Positions 33,355-40,117 of a DNA stretch of 64,000 nucleotides are shown one piece after another. Position numbers and translations under genes: made by a program. This DNA comes from Butyricimonas paravirosa (GTDB taxonomy: Bacteria; Bacteroidota; Bacteroidia; Bacteroidales; Marinifilaceae), in NCBI RefSeq assembly GCF_032878955.1, contig NZ_CP043839.1, positions 3,596,001 to 3,660,000 on the forward strand, written 5' to 3'. The notes beneath the pieces were generated by a model. The model searched no databases. It was not told the origin of the DNA and saw nothing but the letters and a program-made list of their open reading frames with translations. Position 1 is the first letter of the stretch. Every line of letters starts with the position of its first letter.

Positions 33355-34310
33355 TGAAGATATTATTTGAAAATATAGAGGAATTTCGGGCGTGTGTACC
33401 TTGGTTGTATGCCACGGCCAAATTAGATTCGTTCATGTTGGATATAGAACTGGCAACGGAGGATTTGATCGAGGTGTTGGGAGAGAAAATTTATGATCGA
33501 GTGTTGAAGGCGTATAATGACGGGGAACAACAAGAGTTTGACGTGGAATTGATTCGTCGTTTCCAGCTCCCGATAGCATTGAACGCTTATTTGTCATGGT
33601 CACGGAATCAAGATGTTTCTCATGAAGAGGACGGGCGTAAGGTGAAAATTGACAAGGAATCGGAGAGTCTGCCGTGGCAATGGATGTTAGATCGAGATGA
33701 CGCGGGTATCAGGGATAAGGCCGGGAAAGCGGTTGATCGCTTGATCGCTTTCCTGGATAAAAATGTCGAGTCCATCGTGGAGTGGAAGGAATCGGATCAG
33801 CGTAAGGATATGAGATCGTTATTCGTGAGTAACGCTACCGAGTTTGATAACGTGATCCCGATAGATAGGAGTCGTTATTTCTTTTTGCGGGTGTTACCGT
33901 TTGTTCGTTCCGTGGATCGGGATATGGTAAAATATATCGGGAAGGAACGTTACGATGCAATAAAGGATTCGATGCGAACGGGTACGCCTTCCGGGGAACA
34001 GGAACAGGTGATCGAGTTGTGCCGGGAAGTGGTTCCTCATTTGGTTATGGCGAAAGCCGTGCGTCGCTTTTCCGTGAAAGTGTTACCGGATTCCGTGGTT
34101 ACTCGTTTTGATTCGGAACGGCAGACAAGAGACGCGAGTTTGCCAGCTTCACGGGATTTAATCGGGATCATGGAAAATGTTTATACCGGGGATGCTCAAC
34201 GGGGGATCGTGGAATTACAAGATTATATAAAAGAGATCACCCCGGGGAATGGAACTGCGTACGTGAGAAAGAAAACGGACTATAATCAAGAAAAATTTTT
34301 CACGGTATGA
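33351..34310 (+). CDS. head-tail connector/completion protein
   Basis: A 319-residue helical protein starting 4 nt inside the portal stop. The N-terminus FENIEEFRACVPWLYATAKL and the internal half KYIGKERYDAIKDSMRTGT resemble two copies of an adaptor-like helical bundle (IEVLGEKIYDRV / VKYIGKERYDAI), suggesting internal duplication. The family resembles DUF6712-type proteins of Bacteroidales phages, from memory. A role in joining head to tail is inferred from position. Confidence 0.65.
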   Translation: MMKILFENIEEFRACVPWLYATAKLDSFMLDIELATEDLIEVLGEKIYDRVLKAYNDGEQQEFDVELIRRFQLPIALNAYLSWSRNQDVSHEEDGRKVKIDKESESLPWQWMLDRDDAGIRDKAGKAVDRLIAFLDKNVESIVEWKESDQRKDMRSLFVSNATEFDNVIPIDRSRYFFLRVLPFVRSVDRDMVKYIGKERYDAIKDSMRTGTPSGEQEQVIELCREVVPHLVMAKAVRRFSVKVLPDSVVTRFDSERQTRDASLPASRDLIGIMENVYTGDAQRGIVELQDYIKEITPGNGTAYVRKKTDYNQEKFFTV

Positions 34311-35209
34311 ACGTGATCGAGATTTCGGAAATCGGGAAGAAAGTTTCTTATCCTTCTTGTTGGGAGGAGTTGAACCGGGAACAATTATTGTTTATTATCC
34401 GGCAGGGATTACGTTTGATTGCGGGAGAAACGAGCGTGTTGGAGTTTAAAGTGTTGGTGTTTTATCATCTTGCCGGGATCAAGCGAGGAAGGAAACATAA
34501 CAGGCGAGACAAATTCTTGACGAGGGAAGAGTATGAACAGAAGTACGGGAATGTCGTGTTAGCGGCCGAAACCGTGTCGTTCATGTTTGCCGAGATGGAT
34601 GGCGAGCTGGTATTCAATTTTGATTGCGTGACTAATTTATTGCCTACCGTTCGAATCGGGCGGGAGGTTTTTCATGGTCCGGACACGGCATTGTTTAATA
34701 TTACTTTCGGGGAATACCAGGTGGCGGATGATTATTATCGTAAATACATGGAAAGCAAAGATGAAAGTGATTTGAATGCTTTATGCGCGGTATTATATCG
34801 TCCCGCTCGATCGGGGGTTGAATCGGGTGATATTCGGGAAGAGTTTAACCCCCACGTTTGTTTGAAACGAGCGGGGAAATTTCGAAAATTGAGTTTTGAG
34901 GAGCGATTCGTGATCTTATCGTGGTTCTCGGCCTGTGATCATTACTTTAAATCAGGTGAGATTGAAATTGACGGGCGTTTGATTTCGTTGGCACCTTTGT
35001 TTAAACAGGCGAGTGATTCGGGAGAGGAAGATAATTCCGAGGGATTGGGATTGACGGGAATATTGCTTGGGATCGCTGAAAACGGGGTGTTTGGAACGGT
35101 TGAAGAGGTGAAACGGACAAACTTGTATTCGGTTTTGTTGCGTTTGTATTTATGGTATTTGGATAATAAACGTTTAGAAAAGATGTACGCTAATGGTAAA
35201 TCTAAGTGA
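34307..35209 (+). CDS. conserved phage hypothetical protein, 300 aa
   Basis: It overlaps the previous gene by 4 nt. The N-terminal YPSCWEELNREQLLFIIRQG helix pair and the central LLPTVRIGREVFHGPDTALF, then FNITFGEYQVADDYYRKYM, are the clearest features; the C-terminus is helical. Position between connector and tail genes suggests a tail completion or assembly factor. No catalytic motif. Confidence 0.65.
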   Translation: MNVIEISEIGKKVSYPSCWEELNREQLLFIIRQGLRLIAGETSVLEFKVLVFYHLAGIKRGRKHNRRDKFLTREEYEQKYGNVVLAAETVSFMFAEMDGELVFNFDCVTNLLPTVRIGREVFHGPDTALFNITFGEYQVADDYYRKYMESKDESDLNALCAVLYRPARSGVESGDIREEFNPHVCLKRAGKFRKLSFEERFVILSWFSACDHYFKSGEIEIDGRLISLAPLFKQASDSGEEDNSEGLGLTGILLGIAENGVFGTVEEVKRTNLYSVLLRLYLWYLDNKRLEKMYANGKSK

Positions 35210-35627
35210 ATATAAAGATTATTGTACTGATCTATTGAAGTTGATCGGGGCTGATGAACTCGTGATGGTGGTACAGGAGGAGCATTTGAAAAAGAGGTTA
35301 AGAGACGAGACGGGAGTGATCATGGTGGCGGTCTACCCGACAATCGGTAGCACGGGAAACGAGGATAACATGGGAGATAATAACACGATTCTTTTGTTCG
35401 TGTTGGAATATGCCGGGAAAACTTCCGTGTCACGGGATAACGAGTTCGAGAGTTATGAACGTTTACAAGGGTTGGCCGGGAAAATCCGGGATAAATTAAT
35501 CAAGGATTCGGATGCGGGGCATAATTTGTTACGAAATCTTGACCGGGCTTCCATCGAGATTGAACCGGAGTGGAATATTGCCGGGGCGTATAACGGTTGG
35601 TCGATAGCGTTTAGTTTTGAGAATTAG
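35193..35627 (+). CDS. tail-completion-like protein, 144 aa
   Basis: A mixed alpha/beta protein (VNLSEYKDYCTDLLKLIGAD, GVIMVAVYPTIGSTGNEDNM, YNGWSIAFSFEN). Its size and position after the connector genes fit a tail terminator or completion protein. It overlaps the previous gene by 17 nt and is followed at once by a strong terminator, marking the edge of the inserted cargo region. Confidence 0.65.
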   Translation: MVNLSEYKDYCTDLLKLIGADELVMVVQEEHLKKRLRDETGVIMVAVYPTIGSTGNEDNMGDNNTILLFVLEYAGKTSVSRDNEFESYERLQGLAGKIRDKLIKDSDAGHNLLRNLDRASIEIEPEWNIAGAYNGWSIAFSFEN

Positions 35628-35650
35628 AGCGGGATTTTTCCCGCTTTTTT
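35628..35650 (+). terminator. intrinsic terminator before the cargo region
   Basis: A perfect AGCGGGA / TCCCGCT stem with a 4-nt loop runs into TTTTT. The first stem base follows the stop codon directly. Confidence 0.85.
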
Positions 35651-35718
35651 ATTGTTTAGTTTTGGAAATGTTAAGTAATGTTTGTAGGTTAGGGCGTTTG
35701 TTTATAAAAGGAGAAAGT

Positions 35719-35853
35719 ATGTTATTGGTATTAATGTTTGAGTTCGCTCTTTTGGTCGGAGTGTTAGTTTGGGCTCTATCGGCCCAATCCTCGTTAGATT
35801 GGAAAAATACTACCCACAGGGCTGGAGATTTTTCCAGAAAACAGGAGGCTTGA
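35719..35853 (+). CDS. possible small TM protein, 44 aa
   Basis: The frame from 35719 gives MLLVLMFEFALLVGVLVWAL and then a polar tail ending SRKQEA, a single-TM architecture. It follows a GGAG-like sequence (aaaaggagaaagt). The support is weak. Confidence 0.3.
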   Translation: MLLVLMFEFALLVGVLVWALSAQSSLDWKNTTHRAGDFSRKQEA

Positions 35854-36073
35854 CCTTGCTTTCCCGTCAAATCCCGGAATTACCTTTGCGTCCAGAACGG
35901 AAATGACTGCCTGATGCGGTTCATTGAAAGGTGCGAAAATGGAGGTAAACGGAAGTAGAGGCAGATTAGACTGAAAAATCTCAAAGGGAAAATCCGTAAA
36001 AAGAAATCCACAACAGAAAGAAAAAAAGACATAGACGGCAGAGTGAAACCGGGCAAATCACTAGCAAGGAAGT

Positions 36074-36265
36074 ATGGTTTTATCTGTTCATCCAGACGTG
36101 TCCGGGCGGGCGGATAAAATCATTCTTCCCGGTTTGTCTGCCGTGTGTGACGGTGTGTTCCATTTATGGATCGGGCGGTCATACACGGCTTTCCGCTTCC
36201 GGTTCAAAAGAACAGCAAAAAAGAAAAATCATCTGAAAAACTGTAAAAGCACCTCTTTGGCATAA
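36074..36265 (+). CDS. short basic ORF with GRSYTAF motif, copy 1
   Basis: A 63-residue frame ending in LWIGRSYTAFRFRFKRTAKK plus a short tail. The same motif ends the frame at 38113 (LWFGRSYTAFCFRFKGTAKK). Between the two, many codon differences are synonymous (TCA/TCG, TAC/TAT, TTA/TTG, ACA/ACT, GCA/GCG), which suggests selection on the peptide. The two copies bracket the membrane/MBL cargo. Function unknown. Confidence 0.4.
   Translation: MVLSVHPDVSGRADKIILPGLSAVCDGVFHLWIGRSYTAFRFRFKRTAKKKNHLKNCKSTSLA
36163..36254 (+). repeat. cargo-flanking direct repeat, left copy
   Basis: This 92-bp stretch matches 38241-38333 at roughly 80-85 percent by eye, with one 1-nt indel, in the same orientation. 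It covers the GRSYTAF-coding segment and ends in GTAAAAGCACCT in both copies. Confidence 0.65.
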
Positions 36266-36344
36266 GCACAAAAGAAATGGGTCTTGCATCATCAGTCTAA
36301 ACTGTTGTTTAGGCGTGAGGCAAAGCCCTTTTCTTCGCTTATGC
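36260..36344. repeat. long imperfect inverted repeat
   Basis: The left arm 36260-36287 and right arm 36320-36344 pair over about 25 positions: GCATAAGC / GCTTATGC perfectly at the ends, then AAGAAA / TTTCTT and GGG / CCC with small bulges. The loop is about 32 nt. It lies just after the left copy of the cargo-flanking repeat. It could be a terminator-like barrier or a recombination end. Confidence 0.5.
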
Positions 36345-36601
36345 GGTAGTCGGCACACGTTCGTTCAAAATCCTTTCGGCGATGGTGTGCGACGGATAAA
36401 ATCGCTTTAACAGAAAATCTTGTTTATGTGTTGTATGGAAATCATTTATATCGAATTCTCGTCAATTACAAAATTTATGTTGAATGATGAAATAATGAAA
36501 AGAATTTTGTAATTTTGCATTGTTGCTTGAATTATAGAGGCTTGAGTATTCTCTTTTCAGACACATTCAATGAAACACTATAAATTAAATATACGCAATA
36601 A

Positions 36602-37108
36602 ATGGAAAAAATAATATCATCAATCCCTGTCTACAATTTGTTGACAAATTTAATTCCAGGCACAGTGCTAGCTGCCCTACTAAAATTTTGCGTGGAAGGT
36701 TGCGATATATTCTCTCTTACCAATAATATATGGATACTTGCCGTTATCCTCTATATTCTTGGTATAATAAACTCTCGGATAAGTTCTTTAGTCTTTGAGC
36801 CTCTAATTAGAATGTTTAAAATTGTGAAGTGTGCGTCACATAAAGATTTTACGGATGCTGAATTGAAAGATACATCTGGAAAACTTACTCAGTTAAGTCG
36901 AATGAACAATGAATACAGAAGCTATATATCTGTATTTTCTATAGTTCTTGTTATCAAGTTAAGTTTCCTTTTCTCAAGTGCTAAGAATTTTATAACAGAT
37001 AATATCTGTTGGATTATATTAAGTTTAGGTGTACTGTTATTCCTTTGTGCCTATAGGAAGCAAGTATCTTATATTACATCACGTATATCTCGATTAAACA
37101 ACCAATAA
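36602..37108 (+). CDS. cargo membrane protein, 168 aa
   Basis: It has about four hydrophobic segments: LLTNLIPGTVLAALLKF, IWILAVILYILGIINSRI, VFSIVLVIKLSFLFS and ICWIILSLGVLLFLCAY. A soluble loop of about 35 residues lies between the second and third. The gene is AT-rich and its codon use (many ATA, TTA) differs from the phage genes. It is 8 nt upstream of the MBL-fold gene, so the two form one operon. No family is recognised. By analogy with membrane-effector defence systems it may be the effector, with the hydrolase as sensor or processor. Confidence 0.75.
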   Translation: MEKIISSIPVYNLLTNLIPGTVLAALLKFCVEGCDIFSLTNNIWILAVILYILGIINSRISSLVFEPLIRMFKIVKCASHKDFTDAELKDTSGKLTQLSRMNNEYRSYISVFSIVLVIKLSFLFSSAKNFITDNICWIILSLGVLLFLCAYRKQVSYITSRISRLNNQ

Positions 37109-37116
37109 TATATTAT

Positions 37117-38106
37117 ATGCCGAATTACGAAGTTCATTATCTTAGTGTTTCAGATGCTGATGCAATCATAATACGATATGAAGATAGCGGGAACCAATAT
37201 GTCGTATTAATTGATGCCGGAAATGTCAGCGATTCAGACAATATCAAAAACTATATTTGGAATCACTGGAAAACTTATACTATAGATTTAGCAATATGTA
37301 CTCACCCAGACTCTGATCATAAAGGAGGATTTTTTGGATTATTGAATGATAGAGATGTAAGCATTAAGGAATTTTGGCTTAATACGCCAGAGGATGTAAT
37401 TAGTGAAGATGAATATAATAGATTATATCTTAAACGAAATAGGTTGTCTCATTGTCGCGAATGCTATGCTCATCCAACAGATACGGATTCACTTAACCTC
37501 ATAAATTTAGCTGTATCTAACAAATGCAAAGTATATGGTGCATATTGTGGCAAAATACATTCACACATACCGATCTCAGTTGTAGGTCCAAGTTTGAATT
37601 TCTATCATCCTCTTGCGATAGAAATACTCAAGAACAATAAAAGGAGAAAAGATGAGGATAATACAATATACGAAGATATAGATTATTTTTCATCCATTCA
37701 AGCCAAATCGTCGATTGATGACGAGCCTGATGATAGTTCGCCAACTAATGCTGGTAGCATAATTCTTTTATTTGAACCGATTAGAGATTGTAAATTCTTA
37801 TTACTTGGCGATGCAAATCGAGCTGCTATCACGGATGCAATTTCTAATAATGCGAACTTGTCAGGCTGTAGGATAAAAGTTCCACATCATGGAAGTAAAC
37901 ATAATCTGAACTCGTTGTTGATTGATAAATTGGCTCCATGCTGTGCGATTATTTCCGCAAAAGGCTCTCGTAAACATCCCAGCAAAGGAATTGTTTATTG
38001 CCTCAGTAATCATTGCAATGTCTATTCGACTCATAAGAGTGGAACTCTAACTCATACATCTTATCCTATTACTAACCCCGCAACTCCATTAAAGGAAAAA
38101 CAATAA
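37117..38106 (+). CDS. ComEC/Rec2-like metallo-beta-lactamase-fold hydrolase (cargo)
   Basis: A 329-residue soluble protein with an MBL fold of the ComEC type. The N-terminal GDADAIII-like strand is VSDADAIIIRYED; LIDAGN follows. The metal motif is CTHPDSDHKGG (His63, Asp65, Asp67, His68). LLLGDANRAAI carries the bridging Asp, and VPHHGSKHNLNS and AKGSRKHPSKG complete the site. There is no membrane channel domain, unlike ComEC. It pairs with the four-TM protein upstream. Substrate is unknown; members act on nucleic acids, nucleotides or phosphoesters. Confidence 0.85.
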   Translation: MPNYEVHYLSVSDADAIIIRYEDSGNQYVVLIDAGNVSDSDNIKNYIWNHWKTYTIDLAICTHPDSDHKGGFFGLLNDRDVSIKEFWLNTPEDVISEDEYNRLYLKRNRLSHCRECYAHPTDTDSLNLINLAVSNKCKVYGAYCGKIHSHIPISVVGPSLNFYHPLAIEILKNNKRRKDEDNTIYEDIDYFSSIQAKSSIDDEPDDSSPTNAGSIILLFEPIRDCKFLLLGDANRAAITDAISNNANLSGCRIKVPHHGSKHNLNSLLIDKLAPCCAIISAKGSRKHPSKGIVYCLSNHCNVYSTHKSGTLTHTSYPITNPATPLKEKQ

Positions 38107-38112
38107 GGTTCG

Positions 38113-38325
38113 ATGTCGAATTTCAGTTATCGAATATGTATAATAAAAAGTGTTGTTATTGAAGTTTGTTTGATTGAATCTGTTTTGGCAATGATAAGAC
38201 CACAACCTTATTTGTCTGCTACAGAAGACGACTTGTTCGATTTGTGGTTCGGGCGGTCGTATACGGCTTTTTGCTTCCGGTTCAAAGGGACTGCGAAAAA
38301 AGATAAATCACTTGAAAAACCGTAA
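38113..38325 (+). CDS. short basic ORF with GRSYTAF motif, copy 2
   Basis: A frame of 70 residues from 38113, or 44 from the ATG at 38191. It shares P-LSA-, D--F-LW and GRSYTAF-FRFK-TAKK spacing with the frame at 36074. It begins 6 nt after the hydrolase stop. Either a genuine small protein of the cassette or a decayed duplicate. Confidence 0.4.
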   Translation: MSNFSYRICIIKSVVIEVCLIESVLAMIRPQPYLSATEDDLFDLWFGRSYTAFCFRFKGTAKKDKSLEKP

Positions 38326-38333
38326 AAGCACCT
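38241..38333 (+). repeat. cargo-flanking direct repeat, right copy
   Basis: The right partner of 36163-36254, same orientation. After this point the sequence returns to phage-like leader and genes. Confidence 0.65.
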
Positions 38334-38447
38334 AGACCCTGATTATAAGGTTATAGAAGGAGTCGAGAAATGAAAGATTAATTATTTGTCTGAGAATAAC
38401 TTGCTTACTATGTTAGGAATAAAAGAAAGTGTTCGAGAATATTTATA

Positions 38448-38472
38448 AATGGAGTTTTTGACTCCATTTTTT
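38448..38472 (+). terminator. intrinsic terminator after the cargo
   Basis: AATGGAGT / ACTCCATT with a 5-nt loop is followed by a T run. It isolates the cargo transcript from the next phage genes. Confidence 0.8.
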
Positions 38473-38504
38473 GTTTTATCAAAAATTGTTTCCATCTTTG
38501 TAAC

Positions 38505-38656
38505 GTTCAAACTATTCAAGAAGGTGGGAGATAGACCGCCCTCAATCCGTGGAGCGGATTTTTTATATCTATCAGAAAAGTGAATATTGAGATATAGGCG
38601 TGTACCCCCGTCTATATGCTATAATGGCATATAGGACCCTTCTTGAGAGTTTGAAC
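38505..38656 (+). ncRNA. multibranched structured RNA or leader
   Basis: The ends pair through two 9-bp helices: GTTCAAACT / AGTTTGAAC and TCAAGAAGG / CCTTCTTGA, separated by a small internal loop. Inside are an AATCCG / CGGATT hairpin (about 38554-38570) and a perfect CTATATGC / GCATATAG hairpin (38612-38619, 38627-38634). After it comes a smaller CACG / CGTG hairpin. No T run follows. It lies 53 nt before the next gene, so it is either a stand-alone RNA or the leader of that operon. No known family is recognised. Confidence 0.5.
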
Positions 38657-38709
38657 AACGGGAAGGACACGCCGTTTTTCGTGCCTAGAATGTTCAAAAA
38701 TCAAGAATT

Positions 38710-38973
38710 ATGAGTAAGAAAATTAAGACTTCTAAAGTCGCAAGTTTGTCAAACGAGATTCAAATGGACAAACAATTTGTGGAGAACCTTATGCGTCGGA
38801 TCGCACGGATACGGTTGGAATTGAAAAATCATTTCGAGAAGGGTAAAACGACAAGCGAGAGCGAGATTCTGGATAACGAAGTTGCCTCGTGTGATAATTG
38901 GCTAATTGAATCGTATTATGGCTTAAACGGTATTCATGCCACGTTGATAGAAATGGAGGTTCGTCATGGGTAA
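38710..38973 (+). CDS. paralogue of the first early protein, 87 aa
   Basis: The core DKQFVENLMRRIARIRLELK, then NHFEKGKT, and the end LIEMEVRHG align with the 99-residue protein at 12312. It overlaps the next gene by 8 nt, just as the first copy overlaps its own follower. This points to a duplicated leading-gene module. It follows the structured RNA. Function unknown. Confidence 0.75.
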   Translation: MSKKIKTSKVASLSNEIQMDKQFVENLMRRIARIRLELKNHFEKGKTTSESEILDNEVASCDNWLIESYYGLNGIHATLIEMEVRHG

Positions 38974-39172
38974 AAATCGAGATATTTGTTTGGGATGTTA
39001 CAAGACGCTAGGAATAGAAGCGGACGATAACAGGGAGTATTACGAGATCGAGATAGACGGGAATTTGACTTGCGAAGAGTTTAGTATCGGTGAGTTGGCG
39101 GTGTTGCGAGAGTTGATCGAGCGAGCGATGGAGGAGAAAGAATGGATGGAGAGAAGGGGGGGCGAGTCATGA
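38966..39172 (+). CDS. small acidic hypothetical protein, 68 aa
   Basis: An acidic product with a CLGCYKTLGIEADDNREYYE N-terminal stretch (Cys-x-x-Cys) and a helical C-terminus (LAVLRELIERAMEEKEWMER). It overlaps the genes on both sides. The CxxC may bind metal. Function unknown. Confidence 0.65.
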   Translation: MGKNRDICLGCYKTLGIEADDNREYYEIEIDGNLTCEEFSIGELAVLRELIERAMEEKEWMERRGGES

Positions 39173-39294
39173 ATGATTACTTGGTGACGTATAAATTTAT
39201 CGGGTTGACCAGGGAGGAACTGGATAAATTGATTGATGAGATATTTGAAGAGATGGGGATTGTTCCGCTTCGGGTGGAAAAGGTGGAGGAATAG
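39169..39294 (+). CDS. 41-aa hypothetical protein
   Basis: ATG at 39169 overlaps the previous stop (ATGA); the stop is TAG at 39292-39294. The acidic product MNDYLVTYKFIGLTREELDK continues to RVEKVEE. Tight coupling to its neighbours supports translation. Function unknown. Confidence 0.55.
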   Translation: MNDYLVTYKFIGLTREELDKLIDEIFEEMGIVPLRVEKVEE

Positions 39295-39332
39295 TTGTAT
39301 ATTAGCGGCAACAATATTAAAACGGAGAGGTT

Positions 39333-39647
39333 ATGGAAGGTGTATTATCTATCGTGCTGATGGTGGCGGCGATTGCATCCTTGGTTTTTGCGGTGGTGAT
39401 GGCTGTACGTTCCGGCCGGGGTGGAGAGGTGGACGAGGAAAAGATGGAGCGGCGATTCGAGATCGTGTGCGGGGTGATCGTGTTGGGAGTGATTGGTGCG
39501 GTAGCGTGGTGGTTGGAGTTGGGGGGAATTGTGTTGGTGTTGTTGACCGTGTTGTTGCTGAAGGGGGGACTCGTGCAGGTGTTAATGAGGATGTGGTGGT
39601 GGTTGATCGTGTTGGGGATGGTGGGGTTGTTGATCGCGCTGGTTTAA
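39333..39647 (+). CDS. small membrane protein, 104 aa
   Basis: It has about three to four hydrophobic stretches (GVLSIVLMVAAIASLVFAVV, IVCGVIVLGVIGAVAWWLE, LVLLTVLLL, WWWLIVLGMVGLLIALV) separated by a charged loop with GRGGEVDEEKMERR. An overlapping larger frame at 39233-39664 is a Gly/Arg-rich artefact. It may be a holin-like or cargo membrane protein before the tail operon. Confidence 0.65.
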   Translation: MEGVLSIVLMVAAIASLVFAVVMAVRSGRGGEVDEEKMERRFEIVCGVIVLGVIGAVAWWLELGGIVLVLLTVLLLKGGLVQVLMRMWWWLIVLGMVGLLIALV

Positions 39648-39674
39648 GTGAAAATAATAATTAGAATTTGCATG

Positions 39675-39700
39675 AGCGGGGAGTGATCCCCGCTTTTTTT
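39675..39700 (+). terminator. intrinsic terminator before the tail operon
   Basis: A perfect AGCGGGGA / TCCCCGCT stem with a GTGA loop runs into seven T. The T run continues into the TTGTCCTTTA motif. Confidence 0.85.
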
Positions 39701-39708
39701 GTCCTTTA
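39699..39708 (+). promoter_or_regulatory. TTGTCCTTTA late motif
   Basis: An identical decamer to those at 25351, 31701 and 46228. It lies 32 nt before the ATG at 39740, directly after a terminator. Confidence 0.4.
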
Positions 39709-39739
39709 GTTACGGGTGTTTCTCTTGTAACTTGCTTTC

Positions 39740-40117
39740 ATGGATAGGATTGTAGAACAAAAATTTGTCGAGAAGGTTCTTCAACATCAAGGTAATAGGC
39801 TGTTGAAAAATCAAGGACGTGCGCTTTACGTGAAAGCTCGTTTCCGATCCGGGAGATTGGAAAAGGCACGTTCTGTTTCCGTGTCGGGAGGTGATGATTT
39901 GAGTGGAGAGTTGGTATTTAGACACATGGATTATGAACGTTTCCTAGATATGAAACGAGTGATTCAAATGAAGAATGGTAGAACTCGCCGAAGGACTGGA
40001 TATAAAATTCATAATCGGTTTGTTTATGGGCATTTCTTGGCGATCGCTAAACAGTTAAGCGTCGGTTTTACGGAGAGTGTGAGAGATAAAATTAGGGCAG
40101 AACTAAAGGCAGAATAA
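39740..40117 (+). CDS. tail assembly hypothetical protein, 125 aa
   Basis: A basic protein (MDRIVEQKFVEKVLQHQGNR, ELVFRHMDYERFLDMKRVIQ, RRRTGYKIHNRFVYGHFLAI). It starts a tail operon and overlaps the tape measure gene by one base (TAATG). Position suggests a tail chaperone or completion role. No family is recognised. Confidence 0.65.
   Translation: MDRIVEQKFVEKVLQHQGNRLLKNQGRALYVKARFRSGRLEKARSVSVSGGDDLSGELVFRHMDYERFLDMKRVIQMKNGRTRRRTGYKIHNRFVYGHFLAIAKQLSVGFTESVRDKIRAELKAE

Larger units (their letters stand above)
35651..36601. other. mostly non-coding left flank of the MBL cargo
   Basis: About 950 nt with only short doubtful frames. Compared with the phage genes it has no overlapping gene layout. 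It holds a weak small TM frame (35719), the short ORF at 36074, a long imperfect inverted repeat (36260-36344) and AT-rich sequence before the cargo start. It looks like imported flanking DNA rather than phage sequence. Confidence 0.5.

Noticed and set aside
38505..38656. Member of a known large phage RNA class such as GOLLD or ROOL
   Set aside because: It is far too short (152 nt) and lacks the recognisable core layout of those classes.
39233..39664. 143-codon frame over the small membrane protein
   Set aside because: It is Gly/Arg/Val-rich as expected from an off-frame reading of a hydrophobic gene; the 39333 frame has proper TM helices.
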